Notes under the pieces: generated by a model | The model's input: only the letters and a program-made list of their open reading frames with translations | Database searches by the model: none | What the model was told of the DNA's origin: nothing | Assembly (NCBI GenBank): GCA_016927965.1 | Contig: JAFGLP010000023.1 | Coordinates: forward strand, 1-43,855 | Origin: Dehalococcoidia bacterium | Lineage (GTDB): Bacteria > Chloroflexota > Dehalococcoidia > GIF9 > UBA5629 | Direction of reading: 5' to 3' | Length of the DNA stretch: 43,855 bases | In this document: positions 16,163-23,872 of the stretch, piece by piece | Position numbering within the stretch: the first letter of the stretch is position 1 | Layout: the number at the start of each line of letters is the position of its first letter | Position numbers and translations under genes: made by a program

Positions 16163-17071
16163 ATGCCTAAATTAATAAGTCTTCTAGCAATTACGGGACT
16201 CGTACTCGCAATTGTCTTTTCGTTTTTGATTCCATCCTCCAGTGTGTTAGCTGATGATAATAACGAAGTAACTGTCATTGGAGACGTTGCCGATCCCGGT
16301 ATCCTGCCGGACTCAGGGTTCTATTTCATGAAAAGTTGGGGCAGGAGTCTACAGCTGATTTTTGCCGGCAGTGAAACTGAAAAGGCAGGGTTGATGTTGA
16401 GGTATACCAATGAAGACGCTCTTGCCCTGAAGCAAATGTATACAAAGGGTAAATATGATGTGGGAGCCAAGTATTCAGAGCAGTATGAATTGCAGTTGCA
16501 AAACACTGTCATGGTAATGGAGCAGGTAAGGGAACGGCAGGGAGAGAGTGCCGCAGAAGAGCTGGTTGCTAAATTGGAGCAGAATTATCTGCAGCAGCAG
16601 GAAGTGTTGCTGTCAGTGCTGGAAAACGCCCCGGAAGCGGCTCAAAACGGATTGCTGAATGCCATTGAAAATTCCAACAAATATATGGGCGTGATGGTTC
16701 TGGCGCATAAAGGACAGGCAGCGTTAGAGCAATATCAGGAGCAGGTAAATCAACAGACAAATAATATGGGGCAGGCGATGAAAATCAGGGTGCAGCAAAG
16801 GCTAAGTGTCACACATGGTCAGGCTGTGCAGACCTCCACTGGCAGTACAGGGCAGGGTTCGGAGACGCAGACTCAGAGCAAGACACAAATGCAATCTCAA
16901 ACACAGATACAAAATCAAAATCAGTCTCAGTCATTTACCCAGACCCAAACTCAGACACAGCTACAAACACAAACTCAGACACAGACAACACAAAACCAGG
17001 GCTCAGGGCAACCAAACACTGATACTGACAGCAGCACCCAGGGTACCGGTAATAAAAAGCAGGGCAAGTAG
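16163..17071 (+). CDS. Exported DUF5667-type protein with Gln/Thr-rich tail
   Basis: A 302-residue protein. Residues 1-31 are a signal peptide (LLAITGLVLAIVFSFLIP ... VLA). The mature start has the DUF5667 signature (ILPDSGFYFMKSWGRSLQL), followed by a long helical region to about 210 rich in Glu/Gln/Leu, probably coiled-coil. Residues about 222-302 are a low-complexity tail of Gln-Thr and Gln-Ser dipeptides ending in KKQGK. The function of the family is unknown; the tail may span the cell envelope or bind surfaces. GGGAG lies just before the ATG. The DNA of the tail is rich in CA repeats and prone to slippage. Confidence 0.82.
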   Translation: MPKLISLLAITGLVLAIVFSFLIPSSSVLADDNNEVTVIGDVADPGILPDSGFYFMKSWGRSLQLIFAGSETEKAGLMLRYTNEDALALKQMYTKGKYDVGAKYSEQYELQLQNTVMVMEQVRERQGESAAEELVAKLEQNYLQQQEVLLSVLENAPEAAQNGLLNAIENSNKYMGVMVLAHKGQAALEQYQEQVNQQTNNMGQAMKIRVQQRLSVTHGQAVQTSTGSTGQGSETQTQSKTQMQSQTQIQNQNQSQSFTQTQTQTQLQTQTQTQTTQNQGSGQPNTDTDSSTQGTGNKKQGK

Positions 17072-17115
17072 TCCTTTAAATTTGATATAGATTAGGCTGC
17101 AAAAACAGTGCCGGC

Positions 17116-17430
17116 TTATTGCGTGTCCAGCGGCGTATTCCGGTGAATACTTACCATGTATTTAACCACTGCGCGCAGGGTTTTCCAGTCGATAATGACG
17201 TGAATTACCGTTATTACCATGGTGATAGCTGCGATCCAGAGATGCACCTCTTTCCAGTCGCCTTTGGTCAGCTCAAAAAGCAGGGGAACGCGTCCGGAAC
17301 GTTGTCCTTCCGGGGCCAGCCACAAAATAAGACCGGAAAATGCCACCAGAAACCACGCTGCCAGCATGATGATGGCTATTACTGCCCTGCTGTATATTTT
17401 GAGATTGATTTTGCTCTTGGAATCAACCAT
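17116..17430 (-). CDS. DUF4405-type small membrane protein, possible haem b protein
   Basis: A 104-residue protein with two membrane helices (VIAIIMLAAWFLVAFSGLIL and WIAAITMVITVIHVIIDW). His63 and His77 flank the second helix, as in the DUF4405 family related to cytochrome b561-like subunits, where histidines can ligate haem. The pattern HLWIA...VIHVIIDWK is typical. It would sit in the cytoplasmic membrane and possibly pass electrons. No redox partner is adjacent. It converges on the DUF5667 gene. Confidence 0.72.
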   Translation of the reverse strand: MVDSKSKINLKIYSRAVIAIIMLAAWFLVAFSGLILWLAPEGQRSGRVPLLFELTKGDWKEVHLWIAAITMVITVIHVIIDWKTLRAVVKYMVSIHRNTPLDTQ

Positions 17431-17585
17431 ATTTAAATTACCTTGAATATCATTTTATCTGGCCGGGAATTGAGCGGTCTATTTTTAAGTAAAGCTCACT
17501 GACGCATCTACAGTTATTGATAGATGAGTGCCCGACAGATTTGGAAGACTATGGAAGTGAGTTCAGCGTGACAGGATATTACTGT

Positions 17586-17765
17586 TTATTTCTCTTCGAT
17601 AGGCGCAGTGGGGGCATTTTTCTTAACTGATTCAATGCCGGCCTTGGCGCTTTCCTTGCTTTTGTATCCCTCTCCCGAACTGGCAATGGCCTGCCCGTTA
17701 GATGCTACCAGCCTCCAACGGAACTCACCTTTTTTGTCCTTGTAAAGCTCAAACTTTGCCGCCAT
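17586..17765 (-). CDS. YegP-like DUF1508 protein
   Basis: A 59-residue protein, MAAKFELYKDKKGEFRWRLV..., with GEGYKSKESAKAGIESVKKN. This is one YegP (DUF1508) repeat: a beta strand, the FRWRL strand, then the GY.SK..A..GI.SV..N helix. Many family members carry two repeats; this has one. AAGGAGG precedes the ATG by six bases. The function of the family is not established, although members are often small stress-related proteins. Confidence 0.88.
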   Translation of the reverse strand: MAAKFELYKDKKGEFRWRLVASNGQAIASSGEGYKSKESAKAGIESVKKNAPTAPIEEK

Positions 17766-17908
17766 TACAACCTCCTTATTGCTACGTAATCCCTTATGTC
17801 AGTATAGCAGGTTTTTAATTATTAGTTTACAATAAAACAAAACTGCGAAATTTACCATTGTATTTATCGCTGATGTCAACAAAACAGGATAAAGGAGAGG
17901 TGCGAAGC

Positions 17909-18064
17909 ATGAATATCTTATTAATCATTGGTATCATTCTGCTGGTATTATGGCTGCTGGGTTTTATAGCAATTCCAGGGTTGGGATGGCTACTCAATAT
18001 AGCACTTATTGTAGCTGTAATCCTGCTGATAATCTGGCTGCTTAAAAAGCTCAAGGTATTCTAA
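17909..18064 (+). CDS. Lmo0937-like small membrane protein
   Basis: A 51-residue, very hydrophobic protein of two spans around a central Pro-Gly turn (LWLLGFIAIPGLGWLLNIAL) and a basic C-terminus (LLKKLKVF), as in the lmo0937 (DUF5670) family. The start is the ATG at 17909, where AAAGGAGAGG lies upstream; a longer frame from 17858 lacks support. Family members are often stress-induced in other bacteria. It is divergent from the YegP-like gene, with which it may share control. Confidence 0.8.
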   Translation: MNILLIIGIILLVLWLLGFIAIPGLGWLLNIALIVAVILLIIWLLKKLKVF

Positions 18065-18242
18065 TCTCCGATAATCCTGTTGATCAGCGGGGTTTTGATT
18101 CAATTTTTGCCGTGCGGCTGCAGTTAAGCAGTAAGCCCGTTACTTCATCAGGGTATCCGTCCGTTTTGCACAATTAAAGCAGTGCGCTTTTTTATAATAC
18201 ATGGCATGCGCAGCCAGTTTTCCAATCATGACGACCGATTTC

Positions 18243-18271
18243 TTGAAGAATGAAGCAGTATTGCATATTAT
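18243..18271 (+). promoter_or_regulatory. Putative promoter of ktrB-ktrA
   Basis: TTGAAG (18243-18248), 17-base spacer, TATTAT (18266-18271), about 75 bases before the ktrB ATG. No c-di-AMP (ydaO-type) riboswitch fold was recognised in the 282-base gap. Confidence 0.45.
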
Positions 18272-18346
18272 TGATAGGCGGTAATTTGACGCTGCCTTTG
18301 ATGCCGAAGTTCACACCCGCAAAAATGATGGAACTGATGGACGCGC

Positions 18347-19747
18347 ATGTCTAAACAGAAAAAATATCGTTTTCAACGACCAGTTAAATCCTGGCATATA
18401 CTGTTAACGGATCCTTTAAAGCGAAAGAACGGCGAATTATCGCCGATGATGATAATACTGGGTTTTGCTGGCCTGATAGTAGTGGGGACATTGCTGCTTT
18501 TACTACCTGCGGCAAGCAACAGTGGAGAGATTACAACACTGGAGAATACCTTCTTTACGGCCACCTCTGCCGTTTGTGTAACAGGGCTGGTTGTGCTGGA
18601 TACAGCCACTCATTGGTCACTGTTCGGACAGATAGTTATATTGGTTTTGATCCAATTGGGTGGGCTGGGCTTTATGACCAGTGCAACATTGTTCATGCTG
18701 GCTTTGGGCGGCAGGCTGGGCCTGCGGGAAAAACTGCTTATCGGGGAGTCACTGGGAGTACCAAGGTTGGCCGGATTGGGAAAGCTGATATTAAAAATCG
18801 CCCTGTTTACCCTTGTATGCGAAGGCATCGGGATAGCAATTTTCTATTATCATTTTTCTGCGCAAGATTCATTTAATATGCCCTTATGGGAGGCGGTCTT
18901 TCAGTCCATTTCGGCATTTAATAATGCAGGTTTTGATCTATTCGGCCAATTCCGCAGCCTGACGAATTATACAGGTGATACACTGATGCTGCTCACAACA
19001 GCCGGGCTTACCATCCTGGGCGGCATTAGCTACCTAGTAGTTGCCGACATATTAACTAGGCGCCGTTTTGCCGATTATTCGCTTGATACAAAGATCGTAT
19101 TGATGACGACTGGAACGCTGCTGCTGTTGGGAACAGCGGTGATATTTGTTGCTGAATTTGCCAATGCTGACACTCTTGGCCCGTTATCGATATATGATAA
19201 GCTGCAAGTAGCTTTCTTTCAGTCAACTGCTGCTCGCACATCTGGCTTTACAGCCATAAACATGGCCGAAATCACACCGTATTGTCTCTTTTTTGTTCTG
19301 GTTATTATGTACATAGGAGGCGCTGCGGGCTCCACGGCTGGCGGGATAAAAGTGAATACCTTCGGCCTGCTGATGGCCACGTTTTTCAGTTCCGTCAGGG
19401 GCAAGGAACATGCTGGCATATATGGAAAAGAGTTCGTGGTTCAGCAAATATACAGGGCGCTGGCAGTCGTAATCCTTTCCCTGTCACTGATCACAATAGT
19501 CGTATTTGTCCTGACCATTACGGAGAGGTTTGATTTTCTGGCCATCTTCTTTGAGGCAGTCTCTGCCTTTTCCAACACCGGGCTGTCAGCCGGCATCACG
19601 CCGGACCTGTCCCTGGCGGGCAAACTATTGATTATTGTGACTATGTTTATCGGTAGATTGGGACCGCTGACCCTGGTATTATCATTGGTGAAGCATCAAA
19701 AAGTCAGCACGCACCGTTATCCGCAGGAGTCAATAAGGATCGTATAG
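18347..19747 (+). CDS. ktrB: KtrB/TrkH-type potassium translocating subunit
   Basis: A 466-residue membrane protein of the TrkH/TrkG/KtrB superfamily. Four pore repeats are visible, each with its filter glycine: CVTGL (Gly80), NNAGF (Gly195), RTSGF (Gly300) and SNTGL (Gly412). The length and N-terminal start match KtrB better than the longer TrkH. It forms a K+ (often Na+-coupled) uptake channel in the cytoplasmic membrane, gated by the RCK protein encoded eight bases downstream. The ribosome site is weak. The neighbourhood of the mannosylglycerate operon suggests a shared role in osmotic adjustment. Confidence 0.93.
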   Translation: MSKQKKYRFQRPVKSWHILLTDPLKRKNGELSPMMIILGFAGLIVVGTLLLLLPAASNSGEITTLENTFFTATSAVCVTGLVVLDTATHWSLFGQIVILVLIQLGGLGFMTSATLFMLALGGRLGLREKLLIGESLGVPRLAGLGKLILKIALFTLVCEGIGIAIFYYHFSAQDSFNMPLWEAVFQSISAFNNAGFDLFGQFRSLTNYTGDTLMLLTTAGLTILGGISYLVVADILTRRRFADYSLDTKIVLMTTGTLLLLGTAVIFVAEFANADTLGPLSIYDKLQVAFFQSTAARTSGFTAINMAEITPYCLFFVLVIMYIGGAAGSTAGGIKVNTFGLLMATFFSSVRGKEHAGIYGKEFVVQQIYRALAVVILSLSLITIVVFVLTITERFDFLAIFFEAVSAFSNTGLSAGITPDLSLAGKLLIIVTMFIGRLGPLTLVLSLVKHQKVSTHRYPQESIRIV

Positions 19748-19755
19748 GAGGAAAT

Positions 19756-20436
19756 ATGAAAGGGCAAATTGCTGTTTTAGGCGTCGGCCGTTTTGGGTAC
19801 AGCCTTGCCAAGACTTTAACTTCAATGGGGCACGATGTAATGGCTGTGGACATTAATATGAAACGCGTCCAGGCGATATCTCCTCATGTTACTCATGTCG
19901 TGCAGGGGGACACTACGGATGAAACGGTGCTGAAAGATATAGGTGTACGTGAATTCGGCATCGTCGTGGTAGCGGTAGGCTCTACAATTGAAAACAGCGT
20001 TTTAACAACCATCTTGCTGAAAAAGCTGGAAGTCAAATATATATTGGCCAGGGCAGTCAGCGATCTGCATGGGACCATACTGCAGAAAATAGGCGCGGAC
20101 CAGGTGGTTTTCCCTCAACGCGACATGGGGAGAAGAATTGCTCATGGCCTTATGCTTACCGATGTCTCGGATTACATGTCGATCACGCGGACTTACGGCA
20201 TCTCCAAGATAGACCCGCGGCCGCATTTCAATAACAAGACGTTGGAGCAGTCAGGATTCGGCCGAAAAGGTGAAAGTGAAGTAGCAGTGCTGCTTATTCA
20301 GCGTGGCAATGAGATTATTATTCACCCCGGTGAGAAGGAAGTTCTCAGGGAAGGAGACATCCTGATACTGGCAGCGGATGACCCAAAGCTGGCCAAATTC
20401 CTGGCGGAGGCTAATAGGCGGGCTGCAGAATGGTAG
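19756..20436 (+). CDS. ktrA: KtrA/TrkA-type RCK regulatory subunit
   Basis: A 226-residue cytoplasmic protein with an RCK_N (Rossmann) domain, residues 1 to about 140, and an RCK_C (TrkA_C) domain to the end. The nucleotide-binding loop is GVGRFG and the ribose-binding acid follows in AVDINMKR; QGDTTDE is also typical. The C-terminal domain includes IHPGEKEVLREGDILILAA. It forms a ring that gates KtrB in response to ATP/ADP or c-di-AMP. AGGAGG precedes the ATG, and the gene is eight bases after ktrB, so they are co-transcribed. Confidence 0.94.
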   Translation: MKGQIAVLGVGRFGYSLAKTLTSMGHDVMAVDINMKRVQAISPHVTHVVQGDTTDETVLKDIGVREFGIVVVAVGSTIENSVLTTILLKKLEVKYILARAVSDLHGTILQKIGADQVVFPQRDMGRRIAHGLMLTDVSDYMSITRTYGISKIDPRPHFNNKTLEQSGFGRKGESEVAVLLIQRGNEIIIHPGEKEVLREGDILILAADDPKLAKFLAEANRRAAEW

Positions 20437-20459
20437 CCGGGCAGGCGGGTAAGCTCCGT

Positions 20460-21551
20460 TTAATCGCCGAAACAGGTCCCAACCGAGCGAGCGGCCTTGA
20501 TCAGCGGCTCATCCAGAGGAACATTTCGCTGGCCCCTAGCCACTTCCTTTAAGGAAACCTTTCTAAGCGAGTTGCCCTTTACTCCAACCATATACCCGAA
20601 CTCTTTATCTACCAGCATTTCAACTGCACGGCAGCCCAGCCTGGTGGCCAGCACCCGGTCAAATGGCGTGGGGATGCCGGATCTTTGCAGGTGTCCCAGT
20701 ATCACAGCGCGGGACTCGATGCCGGAAAGTCTTTCAATTTCTGCTCCCAGGGTGAAACCGATACCGCCCAGGCGTACCGGGTCGGTACTTTCCTTGATAA
20801 TCCTTTTAACCACCACGCTGCCGCCTTTTGGTTTTGCCCCTTCGGCAACGACTATAATTGTGAACCTTTTTCCCTTTTTACTCCGCTCTTTTACCTTCCT
20901 GACAACCTTATCAATATCGTACGGTATTTCGGGGAGAAGGATTACATCTCCCCCGCTGGCAATCCCTGCATATAGTGCAATCCACCCGGCATTGCGTCCC
21001 ATAACCTCGACTATCATGGCACGGTGATGTGACTGTGCCGTGGTATGCAGTCTATCAATACTTTCCGTGGCGATGGCTACGGCAGAATCAAATCCGAAGG
21101 TAATATCTGTTCCCCTCAGATCATTGTCTATCGTCTTGGGGACCCCAACTATAGGGACACCGTCTCTAAATAACCTGTCAGCTATGGTAAGCGTGCCGTC
21201 GCCACCAATGCATATGAGGCAGTCTATTTTAAGTGCGGCTATATTTGCGATAGCTGAACGGGACACGTCGCCGAATTCCATCTTCCTACCGTTTTTTACA
21301 GGATAACGATATGGGTTGGCCGTGTTGGAAGTGCCAAGGATGGTGCCGCCCTGCGTTAAAATACCCGACACATCTTCAAAACTGAGGCTTCTGTAGGAAT
21401 TGCTGATAATACCTTCATATCCATCACAGACACCTATTACCTCCATGCCATGTTCAAGGATAGCTTTCTTGGCCACTGCACGAATGACTGCATTGATACC
21501 GGGGCAATCTCCCCCGCCGGATAGGATGGCTATTCTGGGTTTGCTTCTCAA
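20460..21551 (-). CDS. pfkA: 6-phosphofructokinase, group III type
   Basis: A 363-residue PFK, phosphorylating fructose 6-phosphate. Motifs: LSGGGDCPGINAVIRA, IGGDGTLTIADRL, VPKTIDNDLRGTDITFGFDSA, and EVMGRNAGWIALYAG. The Gly in GGDGT is the residue found in ATP-dependent enzymes, whereas the Lys in PKTIDND (Gly in E. coli PfkA) is typical of PPi-dependent and mixed-clade enzymes. ATP use is therefore more likely, but PPi is not excluded. The start is TTG at 21551 with GGAGG seven bases upstream. It converges on ktrA with a 23-base gap and has no obvious operon partner. Confidence 0.92.
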   Translation of the reverse strand: MRSKPRIAILSGGGDCPGINAVIRAVAKKAILEHGMEVIGVCDGYEGIISNSYRSLSFEDVSGILTQGGTILGTSNTANPYRYPVKNGRKMEFGDVSRSAIANIAALKIDCLICIGGDGTLTIADRLFRDGVPIVGVPKTIDNDLRGTDITFGFDSAVAIATESIDRLHTTAQSHHRAMIVEVMGRNAGWIALYAGIASGGDVILLPEIPYDIDKVVRKVKERSKKGKRFTIIVVAEGAKPKGGSVVVKRIIKESTDPVRLGGIGFTLGAEIERLSGIESRAVILGHLQRSGIPTPFDRVLATRLGCRAVEMLVDKEFGYMVGVKGNSLRKVSLKEVARGQRNVPLDEPLIKAARSVGTCFGD

Positions 21552-21623
21552 TATTTTCCTCCGTTAAGGTATCTTATAAGTCTGTCCGGATGCGCTGTAT
21601 CCAGCGGACAACTCAAGTCCTGA

Positions 21624-22376
21624 TCACTTCAACTTAAAATACGGTATCAACAGGTCCTCCATAGAATAGAGCCCTTTCGACTTTTTAACAAGGTTCTGGG
21701 CGGCAAACAGCGCCCCGTTGCCGAATGCCTCCCGTGAGATAGCTTCATGGACTAGGCGTATGGTTTGGTAGGGGAACCCCATAAGGATCTCATGCCGGCT
21801 GACAATGCCTCCGGCCCTGATCGTTTTTATTGACTCCTCGGGTAGAGACAACACCCTGGCAATTTTCCTGGCCGTCCCGGAGACCTCTTTTTTAGCCTTG
21901 AAATGCTCTTCAATGATCTCGATGTCTATATAGGGGGCGATGCTTGTCAGCACTCTAGCCGCCAGCATAAGGAAATTGATGCCGATGGTGATATTGGGAG
22001 ACCAGAGTATCCTTGTCTGCTTTGCTAGACTGTTAATAAGGTCAATGGTTTTGGGAGAATACTCCGATATGGCGCTCACGATAGCGATGTCCCTTCCGGC
22101 AGCTTCCTTCCCATACTCAACGATTGCTTCAGAGGAAGAAAAGTCGATCACAACATCTACAGGATGTTTATCGAAAAGCTGTTGCGGCGACCATTCATCC
22201 CGGGGGTAAATCAGCCCGGGTTCATCGGATTCGATGCCGAGAAATTCGGGGACTGACCTGTGCTGAAGTACTGTTGATTTTCTGATGACCCAGCTGAGAT
22301 GGGCTACTTTGCTCTGCAACAGTACTGCCGCTACGGCTTTACCTGCCCTGCCAAATCCATAAAGACCTGCTTGCAT
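21624..22376 (-). CDS. DapB-like NAD(P)-dependent reductase, copy A
   Basis: A 250-residue protein resembling 4-hydroxy-tetrahydrodipicolinate reductase. It opens with a Rossmann loop (GLYGFGRAGKAVAA), has VVIDFSSSEAIVEY, then WSPNITIGINFLML and EEHFKAKKEVSGTARKIA. The last corresponds to the E.HH.HK.D.PSGTA substrate motif of DapB with the first His and the Lys kept, the second His changed to Phe and one residue missing. The substrate is thus probably not the standard one. It is about 82% identical by eye to the copy at 22700. AGGAGG precedes the ATG. No lysine-pathway gene is nearby. Confidence 0.82.
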   Translation of the reverse strand: MQAGLYGFGRAGKAVAAVLLQSKVAHLSWVIRKSTVLQHRSVPEFLGIESDEPGLIYPRDEWSPQQLFDKHPVDVVIDFSSSEAIVEYGKEAAGRDIAIVSAISEYSPKTIDLINSLAKQTRILWSPNITIGINFLMLAARVLTSIAPYIDIEIIEEHFKAKKEVSGTARKIARVLSLPEESIKTIRAGGIVSRHEILMGFPYQTIRLVHEAISREAFGNGALFAAQNLVKKSKGLYSMEDLLIPYFKLK

Positions 22377-22699
22377 ATTAAACCTCCTGAAGGAATCCTT
22401 ATAGAATTACAGGTAGCCTGATATTATGCTGATAGCTACTCCGGGTCTGTGCCGGTGCTATTCAGCTTGCAGTTTCTCTGGAAGAAACTCTTTTAGTGTT
22501 TATATAACTAATTATCTGCGGTGCGTGTCAGTAATGCAATTCAGGGGGAACATCACCGGAGCTGATCTGTAATTACTAACCGAATATATAAGAACTAAAG
22601 CTATGTCTTAAATAAAGTAATTAAGTGCGAACTGATCGCCAGGACATAGCTAAGCGAGATGCTATTTGATAATCGCCCAATCTTTACGAGGAATCCTTG
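22377..22699. other. Gap between DapB-like paralogs, with two inverted repeats
   Basis: No gene is seen. AGTTTCT/AGAAACT (22471-22477 and 22483-22489, loop 5) is followed by CTTTT on the plus strand. AGCTATGTC/GACATAGCT (22599-22607 and 22643-22651) is a perfect 9-bp inverted repeat with a 35-base loop, about 50 bases after the copy B stop codon. Either could affect transcription from copy B into copy A. Confidence 0.45.
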
Positions 22700-23452
22700 T
22701 TATTTCAGGTTGAAATAAGGTATTAAGAGGTCCTCCATCGAGTAGAAACCTGTTGGTTTATCCACAAGGTGTTGGGCCGCAAATACTACGCCGTTGCCGA
22801 AGGCTTCTCTGGATATCGAGTCATGGGTGAGGCGGACGGTTTGATAGGGGAATCCTATGAGTATCTCATGACGGCCTACGATGCCGCCTGCCCTGATCAT
22901 TTTTATTGACTCATCGGGTAAAGATAATGCTCTGGCAATTCTCTTGGCAGTACCGGAGACCTCTTTTTTAGCCTTGAAATGCTCTTCAATGATCTCGATG
23001 TCTATGTAGGGGGCGATGCTTGTCAGCACTTTGGCCGCCAGCATTAGGAAATTGATGCCGATGGTGATGTTGGGTGACCAGAGTATCCTTGTTTGCCTGG
23101 CTAGCTTGTTGACAAAGTCAATCGTTTCAGGGGGGTATTCCGAGATGGCGCTTACAATGGCAATGCCCCTTCGGGCGGCTTCCTCTCCATATTCCATGAT
23201 GGCTTCAGCAGAAGAAAAGTCGATCACGGCATCCACGGGATATTTCTCGAAAAGCTGCTGCGGTGAATATTCGTCCCTGGGAATAATCAGCCCGGGTTCA
23301 TCGGATTCGATGCCGAGAAATTCGGGGACCGACCTGTGCTGAAGTACGGTTGATTTTCTGATGACCCAGCTAAGATGCGTTTCAGTGCTCTGTAGCAGTA
23401 CGGATGCCACAGCTTTCCCTGTCCTCCCAAATCCATAAAGACCTACTTTCAT
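22700..23452 (-). CDS. DapB-like NAD(P)-dependent reductase, copy B
   Basis: A 250-residue paralog of the product encoded at 21624, collinear over its entire length with about 45 substitutions and no gaps. It keeps GLYGFGRTGKAVAS, VIDFSSAEAIMEYG, WSPNITIGINFLML and EEHFKAKKEVSGTAKRIA. The central block (LSWVIRKSTVLQHRSVPEFL and onward) is identical in both copies, whereas the extreme N-terminus and the last 35 residues vary most. GGAGG precedes the ATG. It is upstream of copy A on the same strand, separated by 323 bases. The substrate is unknown; an oligomer of both copies is possible. Confidence 0.82.
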   Translation of the reverse strand: MKVGLYGFGRTGKAVASVLLQSTETHLSWVIRKSTVLQHRSVPEFLGIESDEPGLIIPRDEYSPQQLFEKYPVDAVIDFSSAEAIMEYGEEAARRGIAIVSAISEYPPETIDFVNKLARQTRILWSPNITIGINFLMLAAKVLTSIAPYIDIEIIEEHFKAKKEVSGTAKRIARALSLPDESIKMIRAGGIVGRHEILIGFPYQTVRLTHDSISREAFGNGVVFAAQHLVDKPTGFYSMEDLLIPYFNLK

Positions 23453-23872
23453 ATAATAACCTCCGCCAGATAATTAGCAGGCGATATTCGTTGCCCACAC
23501 TGTAACTGTCTTATATTGAATGCCTTTCTGATAGGTAGCATTTTCCCCCTGCCATTTTACCGCTTATTATACAGATCATCGATAATTTATTGCCTGCTAC
23601 CTGTCACAATAGCGTGATTCTGGATTATATCAGTTCCGCTCTGTTCTTCTCAATCCGGTTTTAGCGGCCATGCTGCCGGTAAAAAAGACAATATTTTAGA
23701 ATAGGTAAAATGTTAAATCATAATTTGAATTGCGGTGCCCGTGTTCACGTATTTGATGTTACAATAGTAGCTATAAGGCGGCTATATCGTAAATCCAGCA
23801 GCCGGATGAAGAAGAACATATGGTGACACTTTGGTAATACTTTACAGGTCCATTAAATTATGGAGGTAATAT
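23453..23872. other. Divergent intergenic region, no gene seen
   Basis: About 420 bases between copy B (minus) and the CoA-transferase gene (plus). TACAAT at 23760-23765 could be a -10 but has no clear -35 partner. The sequence is AT-rich and probably holds promoters for both genes. No RNA fold, repeat or small reading frame was convincing. Confidence 0.4.

Noticed and set aside
16913..17041. CA-rich repeats considered as a CRISPR or microsatellite locus
   Set aside because: They are in-frame codons for Gln and Thr inside the DUF5667 gene, with no spacer structure.
18065..18346. A ydaO-type c-di-AMP riboswitch before ktrB
   Set aside because: No conserved core or pseudoknot elements could be recognised; only a promoter and a weak 5-bp stem with a T-run (18176-18193) were seen.
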